Below, piece by piece: positions 1 to 5,940 of a stretch of 7,835 nt of DNA (its first letter is position 1; each line of letters opens with the position of its first letter). The position numbers and the translations under genes are program-made. The DNA is taken from contig JAZTWX010000021.1 of NCBI GenBank assembly GCA_045636125.1, positions 1-7,835 of the forward strand, in the 5' to 3' direction. The notes under the pieces were generated by a model, which was given only the letters and a program-made list of their open reading frames with translations, had not been told where the DNA came from and did not search any database. The DNA is from HGM04593 sp045636125. GTDB taxonomy: Bacteria; Bacteroidota; Bacteroidia; Bacteroidales; Bacteroidaceae.

Positions 1-105
1 GCGCTCAAACAAGCTCCGTTCTTTTTCCTCGTTTGCCGCTAACAACAACTCACGCTCATACAGTGCCGTTTTTAGGAGATTACTTCTGCTGTGGTTTTCT
101 ATTGC
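1..105. repeat. Direct repeat copy 1, tail of a dispersed element cut by the window start
   Basis: This stretch reappears at 470-575. Over the first ~95 bases I count three substitutions and one single-T length difference; similarity then fades and a shared ATTGC closes each copy (101-105 and 571-575). Both copies start GCGCTCAAACAAGCTCCGTT and contain AGGAGATTACT, which can form a small AGGAG/CTCCT hairpin (perfect in copy 2, one wobble pair in copy 1). Copy 2 is the distal part of the longer element at 255-575. Copy 1 is therefore probably the tail of an identical element that begins before the window. An apparent reading frame crosses it, but it is built from repeat sequence and I do not regard it as a gene. 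Confidence 0.85.
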
Positions 106-254
106 AAAGGTATTTTCTTAACTCCGCCACTCGCCAAGCGAGGGGGCAACGCGGGCGAGCGTTGCTTGCGACGACTGACACTTTAGTGTCACAAAGGAGT
201 GCCCAAAGGGCCCTATTAGCGACGGAGGGGAGTGAACGTGCATTCTATAAACTC
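106..254. other. Gene-free spacer with small inverted repeats, related to the right-hand repeat
   Basis: No gene is supported here. The spacer contains two perfect short hairpins: GCAACGC/GCGTTGC with a 6-nt loop (146-165) and TGACACT/AGTGTCA with a 2-nt loop (176-191). The segment 157-187 resembles 7717-7744 near the right edge: both carry GCTTGC, then an AC-rich step, then GACACTT and AGT. The spacer therefore seems to be built from pieces of the same repeat family that lies beyond the MATE gene. Confidence 0.5.
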
Positions 255-575
255 CTCGGTGTTATTCTGCTGCTATTCTCTCAATTAATTGAGTTTCTTT
301 TATGTTCTTTCGTCACGCGAAAGAACCAAAGCGCCGGCACAGAGATTCACGATTCAAACAAAGCTTTGCGTACACGGTCGCTTTGTTTTCGCCGTTGTTG
401 TCTTTACGCGGCAAATTCGGGAACGGAGCAACTCGCTGTGCACGTTTCCCATACAACGCTGCTTTCCCTGCGCTCAAACAAGCTCCGTTCTTTCTCCTCG
501 TTTGCCGCTAACAACAACTCACGCTCATACAGTGCCGTTTTTTAGGAGATTACTCCTGCTGTTGTTAACCATTGC
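255..575 (+). repeat. Dispersed intergenic repeat with central stem-loop (copy A)
   Basis: The blocks occur in this order: CTCGGTGTTATTCTGC (255-270); CTCTCAATT (278-286); a perfect 9-bp stem-loop (304-312 with 318-326, stem GTTCTTTCG/CGAAAGAAC, loop TCACG); CCAAAG; CGCCGGCAC (about 332-340); a GC-richer segment; a 9-bp inverted repeat GAACGGAGC/GCTCCGTTC (421-429 with 482-490); CTGCGCTCAAACA (468-480); and the direct-repeat tail (470-575). The same order of landmarks is seen at 7569-7817, and the first half is seen inverted at 752-832. Outer boundaries are inferred from where similarity stops. No transposase or target duplication is visible. It could be a non-autonomous mobile element, a structured RNA or a bidirectional terminator cluster. 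Confidence 0.7.
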
Positions 576-600
576 TTCATTGATGCGCATTAAGCTTTTA

Positions 601-725
601 GGGTAAAATACCGAAAAATGTTTTTGAAAAACAGCGAGGACATGCAGCAGTGCGGTGGCGTTATTTTTTTCTTTTAACGCCAACCGCACAAGTTCCGGAG
701 CTTCAAAAACATCGGTATTTTACCC
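601..725. repeat. Long composite palindrome, MITE-like or structured RNA
   Basis: A 125-bp unit folds on itself almost from end to end. The outer stem is GGGTAAAATACCG (601-613) with CGGTATTTTACCC (713-725), perfect over 13 bp. After a 4-nt AAAA bulge comes ATGTTTTTGAA (618-628) with TTCAAAAACAT (702-712), perfect over 11 bp. Following a poorly paired region, an inner stem pairs 650-663 with 675-689 over 14 bp with one bulged A, closing an 11-nt T-rich loop (664-674). The outer arms are themselves small palindromes (GGTA/TACC). I see no clear target-site duplication in the flanks (CTTTTA on the left, GTAAAG on the right). It has no coding capacity. It may be a miniature inverted-repeat element, an RNA, or a cruciform-forming site. 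Confidence 0.8.
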
Positions 726-751
726 GTAAAGAAAGCGTCCTATGCGCAGAG

Positions 752-832
752 CTCTTTGGTCCTTTCTGTCGGCACAGAAAGGACTATAAAAAGAATGCTT
801 AATTGAGAGAAAAGCCGCAGAATAACACCGAG
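752..832 (-). repeat. Dispersed intergenic repeat with stem-loop, partial inverted copy (copy B)
   Basis: Read on the minus strand from 832, this repeats the start of copy A. The 32 bases 801-832 match 255-286 in inverted orientation at 30 of 32 positions, beginning CTCGGTGTTATTCTGC. A perfect 11-bp stem-loop follows (759-769 with 774-784, loop CGGC on the plus strand), then CCAAAG on the minus strand. The stem sequence (GTCCTTTCTGT) differs from that of copy A yet is fully paired. The distal half found in copy A is missing; the 601-725 palindrome lies beyond a short gap on that side. Confidence 0.7.
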
Positions 833-874
833 AACTATATAGCAAGTAGCTTCCGCATGACCGAGGTATTTAAT

Positions 875-906
875 GAAAAAAGAGCCGGGCTCTGCAAGGA
901 GCAGAG
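875..906 (-). terminator. Probable rho-independent terminator of tex
   Basis: On the minus strand AGAGC, loop CCG and GCTCT are followed directly by a run of T then C (plus strand 893 down to 875), which is the classic terminator form. It lies about 135 bases past the tex stop codon and faces the right way. An overlapping hairpin, CTCTGC/GCAGAG with a 5-nt loop (890-906), shares bases with the terminator stem, so the two cannot form together. The stem is short (5 bp) and no other terminator is obvious nearer to tex. Confidence 0.55.
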
Positions 907-1026
907 TTATTATAACTTTAACAACCATGCCCCTAACCCTGAAAGAAAAGAGAGCACAAGCAACCAAAATGGTAAATATTTCTTACAATCCACAAAAAAC
1001 GCTCCCACTTTATAAGTGAAACAAAA

Positions 1027-3141
1027 CTAACCCACGCCCCTCATACTAAGACTGATACGACGACGTTTGAGGTCGACCTCCACCACCCTCACCATCACCT
1101 GCTGCCCCAGCTTCACAACATCGCCGGGCGAGGAGACAAAACGGTCGGCAAGCTGCGAAATGTGCACAAGACCATCCTGATGGACACCCACATTCACAAA
1201 AGCGCCAAAGGCTGTTATGTTGGTTACAAGGCCGGGGAGAAGCATCCCCTCGCGCAGGTCCTCAATTTCGCGCACATTGGGGTCGAACGAGAAGACGCGC
1301 GCCTGCTCGCGCACGTCGAGCCCGCGTTTGTCGAGCGCCTCCATAATATCGGTGAGCGTGGGCAAGCCCACTGCTGCCGAAACATAGTTTTTAAGTTCTA
1401 CACGGCGGCGCAACTCACCGTTTGTTATAAAATCCCTGAGCGACACGCCCGCATCGGCAGCCATACGGGCCACAATGCCATACGACTCGGGATGAACGGC
1501 TGTGTTGTCGAGCAGCTCATCGCCACCCACCACACGCAGGAAGCCTGCCGCCTGTTCAAAGGCTTTTGCACCAAGGCGCGGCACCTTCAAAAGAGCCTTG
1601 CGGGAGGGAAAATCGCCGTTAGCAGCACGGTATTTCACAATATTTTCGGCAAGTACCGGGCCAAGCCCCGAAATGTGAGTAAGTATCTGTTTTGTAGCGG
1701 TGTTCACGTTCACTCCCACCCTGTTCACACAGCTTTCGACAACCACGTTCAAGCGGTCACGCAGCTTGTTCTGGTCGACACTGTGCTGATACTGCCCCAC
1801 ACCTATTGAGCGCGGCTCTATCTTCACAAGTTCCGACAGGGGGTCAATCAAACGGCGGCCTATGGAGACTGCGCCGCGCACGGTAACATCCTCGTCGGGA
1901 AACTCCTCGCGCGCTACTGCCGACGCCGAGTAGACCGACGCTCCATCCTCGTTCACCACAAAGACCGGGCAGCCAAGCCCCAGACGGCGCACAAAATCCT
2001 CGGTCTCGCGCCCCGCAGTGCCGTTACCAACGGCAAAGGCCTCAATAGAATATTTCTTTACAAGCCCGGTGACAATTCTTTCGGCACCCTCGCGGTCGTT
2101 CTGCGGCGGGTGAGGGTAAATAACAGCGTGATGCAACAGGTTGCCCTGCTTGTCGAGCGCCACCACCTTGCAGCCTGTGCGGAAACCGGGGTCAATGGCA
2201 AGCACCGCCTTCTGCCCCAACGGCGACGACAGCAACAGCTGCCTCAAATTCTCGGCAAACACGGCAATAGCCTCCTCGTCGGCCTTTTCCTTTGCCGCAG
2301 CCATCGACTCATTCTCCATCGACGGGGCAAGCAGACGCTTGAAGCCGTCGGCCACGGCTGCCTCCATAATGCCACGCACAGGCGAGCCGCGCTTCACAAA
2401 ATGGCGGAAAAGCAGCTCGCAAGCCTCGTCGGCATCCACTGCGATGCCCACACGCAAGAAACCCTCCTCCTCGCCGCGCATCATCGCCAGCAGACGGTGC
2501 GACGAGACACGCGCCAGAGGCTCTTCCCACTCATAGTAGTCGGAATATTTTATGCCGTCGGGTTCCTTGCCCTTTACCACACGCGAGCGGACAACACCCT
2601 TGCGGGCAAAGAGACGACGCATTGCAGCGCGCGCCCACTCGTCCTCGGCAACACGCTCGGCCACAATGTCGGAAGCGCCGGCAAGAGCATCATCGACCGT
2701 GGAAACATCCTTGTTCACAAACGCACGCGCACGGCCGCCAATATCGGCCACCTGCTGTTGCCACAGGAGGGTGGCAAGCGGCTCCAGCCCACGCTCGCGC
2801 GCCACTGTGGCACGTGTCCTGCGCTTGGGCTTGAACGGGAGGTAAATATCTTCGAGCTCCACCGGGTCATAACAGTCGTCGATGCGTTTTTTAAGTTCGG
2901 CAGTGAGCTTTCCCTGCTCTTCAATTGTGGCAACAACCGTCGCCTTGCGCTGCACAAGAGCCTTAAGCTTTTCGTGCATCTCCTTTATGTTACCTATAGC
3001 GACCTCGTCCATCGAGCCGGTAGCCTCCTTGCGGTAACGCGCCACAAAGGGCACGGTTGCGCCCCCTTCGAGCAATTCCACCGTGTTACGCACCTTGTCG
3101 GCCGCCAGCCCCAGCGAACTTGCAATAAATCTTATAATCAT
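1027..3141 (-). CDS. tex: Tex family RNA-binding transcription accessory protein
   Basis: A 704-residue Tex protein, a normal length for the family. Known homologues are cytoplasmic nucleic-acid-binding proteins that influence transcription; the exact biochemical role is not settled. Domains in order: N-terminal helical Tex domain (about 1-190; GATVPFVARYRKEATGS is the family signature near 28-44), a YqgF/RNase H-like fold (about 311-440; AIDPGFRTG at 315-323 and VGNGTAGRE at 371-379), a helix-hairpin-helix region (about 480-540; HISGLGPVLAENIV) and a C-terminal S1 RNA-binding domain (about 625-700; LPGLVTNITAFGAFVNVGVHQDGLVHIS). The frame extends 10 codons upstream to a GTG at 3171, but that extension overlaps a candidate -7 box and adds nothing conserved. 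I therefore place the start at the ATG ending at 3141, giving MIIRFIASSLGLAADKV. The gene is intact and transcribed divergently from tkt. Confidence 0.96.
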   Translation of the reverse strand: MIIRFIASSLGLAADKVRNTVELLEGGATVPFVARYRKEATGSMDEVAIGNIKEMHEKLKALVQRKATVVATIEEQGKLTAELKKRIDDCYDPVELEDIYLPFKPKRRTRATVARERGLEPLATLLWQQQVADIGGRARAFVNKDVSTVDDALAGASDIVAERVAEDEWARAAMRRLFARKGVVRSRVVKGKEPDGIKYSDYYEWEEPLARVSSHRLLAMMRGEEEGFLRVGIAVDADEACELLFRHFVKRGSPVRGIMEAAVADGFKRLLAPSMENESMAAAKEKADEEAIAVFAENLRQLLLSSPLGQKAVLAIDPGFRTGCKVVALDKQGNLLHHAVIYPHPPQNDREGAERIVTGLVKKYSIEAFAVGNGTAGRETEDFVRRLGLGCPVFVVNEDGASVYSASAVAREEFPDEDVTVRGAVSIGRRLIDPLSELVKIEPRSIGVGQYQHSVDQNKLRDRLNVVVESCVNRVGVNVNTATKQILTHISGLGPVLAENIVKYRAANGDFPSRKALLKVPRLGAKAFEQAAGFLRVVGGDELLDNTAVHPESYGIVARMAADAGVSLRDFITNGELRRRVELKNYVSAAVGLPTLTDIMEALDKRGLDVREQARVFSFDPNVREIEDLREGMLLPGLVTNITAFGAFVNVGVHQDGLVHISQLADRFVSSPGDVVKLGQQVMVRVVEVDLKRRRISLSMRGVG

Positions 3142-3159
3142 AGTGCTGTTTTTTATGGG

Positions 3160-3211
3160 CGAATATAACACAAAAAGTGCTCAAAAGAAGCACGCACGCC
3201 CTCAAAAGGGC
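3160..3211 (-). promoter_or_regulatory. Candidate tex promoter with paired CTTTTGAG repeats
   Basis: On the minus strand TATATTCG (3167 to 3160) matches the Bacteroidota -7 box TAnnTTTG except for one base. It would start transcription only about 10-20 bases before the tex ATG. No TTTG lies at the usual 19-21 bp spacing upstream; the nearest gives 14. Just upstream, CTCAAAAG (plus strand) occurs twice, at 3180-3187 and 3201-3208, exactly 21 bp apart. Each copy forms the core of a small inverted repeat (GTGCT/AGCAC at 3177-3193, GCCC/GGGC at 3198-3211). The first of these is followed by five T on the minus strand and could also act as a weak terminator. Assignment as promoter or operator is inference. 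Confidence 0.35.
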
Positions 3212-3295
3212 TAAAAAAACTAATAACTGCCGCAACAAAGCACAATTGTTGAAAATTCGTTGCAAAAAAATGTTCCACATTCAAACAAAATATAG

Positions 3296-3303
3296 TAAAT
3301 TTG
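3296..3303 (+). promoter_or_regulatory. Bacteroidota -7 box of the tkt-rpiB operon
   Basis: TAAATTTG matches the Bacteroidota primary sigma -7 consensus TAnnTTTG at every fixed base and lies 67 bases before the tkt ATG. I find no good TTTG -33 element at the expected distance; only TGTT at 3271-3274 lies there. Transcription would start near 3308-3312, at the foot of the leader hairpin. Confidence 0.55.
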
Positions 3304-3305
3304 CC

Positions 3306-3342
3306 GTTAATTATAGACGGCACGCTGCGCGCCGCAATTAAC
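3306..3342 (+). promoter_or_regulatory. Stem-loop in the tkt leader
   Basis: Perfect inverted repeat GTTAATT (3306-3312) with AATTAAC (3336-3342). It encloses a second pairing, CGGC (3318-3321) with GCCG (3331-3334), separated from the outer stem by ATAGA on one side and a single C on the other. It falls where the transcript should begin if the -7 box at 3296 is used, so it could be a 5' stabilising hairpin or a protein-binding palindrome. It has no T-tract, so it is not a terminator. The remaining leader (3343-3370) is A/T-rich and has no Shine-Dalgarno sequence at a useful distance. Confidence 0.5.
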
Positions 3343-3370
3343 ACACAAATAAATAAACAATATATAAGGT

Positions 3371-5383
3371 ATGAACAGCAAGCAACTGATGAACAAAGCT
3401 GCCGACAATATTCGCATCTTGTCAGCGGCAATGGTGGAAAAAGCAAAGTCGGGACACCCCGGCGGAGCGATGGGTGGAGCCGATTTTATAAATGTCCTCT
3501 ACTCTGAATTTATGGTCTACGACCCCGAAAATCCCCTGTGGGAGGGCCGCGACCGTTTCTTCCTCGACCCCGGCCATATGTCGCCTATGCTCTATGCAGT
3601 ACTTGCCCTTTCGGGTAAATACACAATGGACGAGCTCAAAGAGCTCCGTCAATGGGGAAGCGCCACTCCCGGCCACCCCGAGGTGAATTTCGCCCGCGGA
3701 ATTGAGAACACATCGGGCCCCCTCGGCCAGGGACACACCTACGCTGTGGGAGCTGCCATTGCTGCAAAATTCCTCGAAGCACGTTTGGGCAAAGAGGTTA
3801 TGCGCCAGACAATATACGCCTACATCTCGGACGGTGGTGTTCAGGAGGAGATTTCACAGGGAGCAGGCCGCATGGCTGGTTACCTGAAGCTCGACAACCT
3901 TATAATGTTCTACGATGCCAACCAGATTCAGCTCTCTACACGTTGCGACGAGGTAATGTGGGAGGACACAGCCAAGAAATACGAGGCTTGGGGCTGGAAG
4001 GTAATTACCATCGACGGCAACGACTGCGACGAGATTCGCCGCGCCCTCACCGAGGCTAAAGCCGAAACAGAGCGCCCCACACTCATCATAGGTAACACCG
4101 TAATGGGCAAAGGTTGCCGCAGAGCCGACGGCACAAGCTACGAGTTCGACTGCGCAACCCACGGAGCACCCCTCGGCGGCGACGCATACATAAACACAAT
4201 AAAGAACCTGGGCGGCGACGTGGAGAACCCCTTCACTTTCTTCCCCGAGGTAAAAGAGATGTACGACAACCGTCTCAACGAGCTGCGAACAATTGTTGCA
4301 GCACACAAGCAGGAGAAGGCAGCGTGGGCAGCCGCAAACCCCGACAAAGCTATCAAAATGGCCGAGTGGTTCGCCGGAGCACACCCCGCAATCGACTGGG
4401 ACAGCATTGAACAGAAAGCCGACGGCCCCACACGTAACGCATCGGCAACCGTTCTTGGCATCCTCGCAGAAAAATATGAGAATATGATAGTATCGTCGGC
4501 CGACTTGAGCAACAGCGACAAGACCGACGGTTTCCTCAAAAAGACACACGCCTTTGTACCCGGCGACTTCAGCGGCGCGTTCCTGCACGCAGGAGTATCG
4601 GAGCTCACAATGGCCTGCCTGTGCATTGGTATGGCATTGCACGGCGGTGTAATTGCAGCCTGCGGAACATTCTTTGTGTTCAGCGACTATATGAAACCCG
4701 CCATACGTATGGCAGCACTTATGGAGCTCCCCGTTAAGTTCGTGTGGTCACACGACGCGTTCCGCGTAGGCGAGGACGGCCCCACTCACGAGCCCGTTGA
4801 GCAGGAGGCACAGGTGCGCCTTATGGAAAAGGTGAAGAACCACCACGGCAAGAACTCGATGCTCGTGCTTCGCCCCGCCGATGTGAACGAGGCTACACAG
4901 GCCTGGAAGCTTGCAATGGAGAACGACAACACCCCCACAGGCCTCATCTTCTCGCGTCAGAATATCACCAACCTCCCCGAAGGCACAAACTATGCCGACG
5001 TGAGCAAGGGTGCATACATTATCGCAGGTTCCGACGAGGATTACGACATTATCCTCCTTGCATCGGGTTCCGAGGTTTCTACACTTGTTGAGGGCGCAAA
5101 ACTCCTCAAGGCCGACGGCATAAAGACCCGCATCGTGTCGGTTCCCTCAGAGGGACTCTTCCGTACACAGAGCGAGCAGTACCAGGAGAGCATCCTGCCC
5201 CGTGGCGCCAAGATTTTCGGCCTCACAGCAGGCCTGCCCGTTAACCTCCAGGGCCTTGTAGGCTGCAACGGAAAGGTATACGGCCTCGAATCGTTCGGTT
5301 ACTCGGCGCCCTTCAAAGTGCTCGACGAGAAGCTCGGCTTCACTGCACAGAATGTTTATGAGCAAGTTAAAGCAATGTTATAA
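3371..5383 (+). CDS. tkt: Transketolase
   Basis: A full-length 670-residue, thiamine-diphosphate-dependent transketolase. It transfers two-carbon ketol groups between sugar phosphates in the cytoplasmic non-oxidative pentose phosphate pathway. The N-terminal pyrophosphate-binding domain shows SGHPGG (27-32), TPGHPE (99-104), GPLGQG (116-121), SDGG (153-156) and DANQ (182-185). The middle domain carries the cofactor-activating glutamate in GVSEL (E411) and SHDAFRVGEDGPTHEPVEQ (460-478) with the catalytic-region His473. The C-terminal domain follows from about 540. The ThDP metal motif is usually GDG; here it reads SDG, with the metal-binding Asp kept. The ATG at 3371 gives the expected N-terminus MNSKQLMNKAADNIRIL, and no SD is present. 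It is followed after 9 bp by rpiB, and the pairing fits one pathway and one transcript. Confidence 0.98.
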   Translation: MNSKQLMNKAADNIRILSAAMVEKAKSGHPGGAMGGADFINVLYSEFMVYDPENPLWEGRDRFFLDPGHMSPMLYAVLALSGKYTMDELKELRQWGSATPGHPEVNFARGIENTSGPLGQGHTYAVGAAIAAKFLEARLGKEVMRQTIYAYISDGGVQEEISQGAGRMAGYLKLDNLIMFYDANQIQLSTRCDEVMWEDTAKKYEAWGWKVITIDGNDCDEIRRALTEAKAETERPTLIIGNTVMGKGCRRADGTSYEFDCATHGAPLGGDAYINTIKNLGGDVENPFTFFPEVKEMYDNRLNELRTIVAAHKQEKAAWAAANPDKAIKMAEWFAGAHPAIDWDSIEQKADGPTRNASATVLGILAEKYENMIVSSADLSNSDKTDGFLKKTHAFVPGDFSGAFLHAGVSELTMACLCIGMALHGGVIAACGTFFVFSDYMKPAIRMAALMELPVKFVWSHDAFRVGEDGPTHEPVEQEAQVRLMEKVKNHHGKNSMLVLRPADVNEATQAWKLAMENDNTPTGLIFSRQNITNLPEGTNYADVSKGAYIIAGSDEDYDIILLASGSEVSTLVEGAKLLKADGIKTRIVSVPSEGLFRTQSEQYQESILPRGAKIFGLTAGLPVNLQGLVGCNGKVYGLESFGYSAPFKVLDEKLGFTAQNVYEQVKAML

Positions 5384-5392
5384 TAAAAGACA

Positions 5393-5830
5393 ATGAACAA
5401 GAATATAGGACTGGCAAGCGACCACGCAGGCTACCCCCTCAAAGAACAGGTAAAAGAGTGGCTCACAGCAATGGGATACACTTTCGAGGATTATGGCACA
5501 TACAGCACCGACAGCTGCAACTACCCCGAATTCGGTCACGCCCTTGCAACAGCCATTGAGAACGGCACACACACCACCGGTATTGCAATTTGCGGTACAG
5601 GTAACGGAATAAATATGTCGGTAAACCACCACAAAGGAATACGCGGTGCCCTCTGCTGGATGCCCGAAATTGCCGAGCTTGCACGCCAGCACAACGATGC
5701 CAACATTCTTGTAATGCCCGGACGCTTCATAAGCACCGAAGATGCTAAAAAATGTGTCGAGACATTTTTGAACACCCCCTTCGAGGGCGGCCGACACATT
5801 GCACGCATTGAGGCAATCCCCATAAAATAA
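5393..5830 (+). CDS. rpiB: Ribose-5-phosphate isomerase B
   Basis: A 145-residue member of the RpiB/LacAB sugar-phosphate isomerase family, usual length. It interconverts ribulose 5-phosphate and ribose 5-phosphate and is unrelated in sequence to RpiA. Visible motifs: ASDHAGYPLK near the N-terminus (D10, H11), the active-site loop ICGTGNGINM (C67 is the expected catalytic base), RGALCW (84-89), HNDANIL (100-106, H100) and EGGRH close to the C-terminus (131-135). Family members acting on other sugars (allose 6-P, or galactose 6-P as LacA/LacB heteromers) look similar, but a single gene next to tkt favours the ribose enzyme. The 9-bp gap after tkt implies co-transcription and the start ATG is unambiguous. 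The stop at 5828-5830 is followed by a hairpin at 5857. Confidence 0.95.
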   Translation: MNKNIGLASDHAGYPLKEQVKEWLTAMGYTFEDYGTYSTDSCNYPEFGHALATAIENGTHTTGIAICGTGNGINMSVNHHKGIRGALCWMPEIAELARQHNDANILVMPGRFISTEDAKKCVETFLNTPFEGGRHIARIEAIPIK

Positions 5831-5856
5831 CATTACACCCGCACAAGACGAAGAAA

Positions 5857-5900
5857 AAGAGGCTGTGTCAAAATTAAGTTTGGCCGGCCTCTTATTCTTT
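5857..5900 (+). terminator. Probable terminator of the tkt-rpiB operon
   Basis: AAGAGGC (5857-5863) pairs perfectly with GCCTCTT (5887-5893) across a 23-nt loop and is followed by ATTCTTT. It lies 26 bases after the rpiB stop. The stem is flanked by an A-rich run on the left and a T-rich run on the right, so it could stop transcription from either side. The long loop makes it weaker than a textbook terminator. Confidence 0.55.
5875..5882 (+). promoter_or_regulatory. Candidate -7 box for the MATE transporter gene
   Basis: TAAGTTTG fits the Bacteroidota -7 consensus TAnnTTTG at all fixed bases and would start transcription about 45-50 bases before the ATG at 5941. It sits inside the loop of the upstream terminator hairpin. 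I see no TTTG at -33 spacing (the region reads GAAGAAAAAG), so a chance match is possible. Confidence 0.4.
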
Positions 5901-5940
5901 ACAACCCACCCGCAACGGCACCACAAAACTACACTTTTGA

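Noticed and set aside
1..575. CRISPR array
   Set aside because: Only two long direct repeats 470 bp apart, with no short regularly spaced units and no cas genes.
33..606. Overlapping plus-strand frames of 105-170 codons in the left flank
   Set aside because: They run through direct repeats and hairpins, the longest begins at a TTG, composition is low-complexity, and the repeat half is translated in more than one frame. No protein family is recognisable.
601..725. tRNA or rRNA gene
   Set aside because: The structure is one long hairpin, not a cloverleaf. No T-loop or anticodon-arm motif is present.
740..967. 75-codon minus-strand frame
   Set aside because: It shares LGVIL-LFSQL with the plus-strand frame at 33-545 only because both cross the inverted 32-bp repeat. 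It is a repeat translation, not a conserved protein.
2110..3168. 352-codon frame antisense to tex
   Set aside because: It lies wholly opposite a clear Tex protein, and its His/Arg/Leu-rich composition is what GC-biased codons give on the opposite strand. No domain is recognisable.
3142..3171. N-terminal 10-codon extension of Tex (GTG start at 3171)
   Set aside because: The internal ATG gives the expected family N-terminus, and the extension overlaps the candidate promoter.
3854..4642. 262-codon frame antisense to transketolase
   Set aside because: Cys/Val/Gly-rich shadow of the transketolase codons with no recognisable motif.
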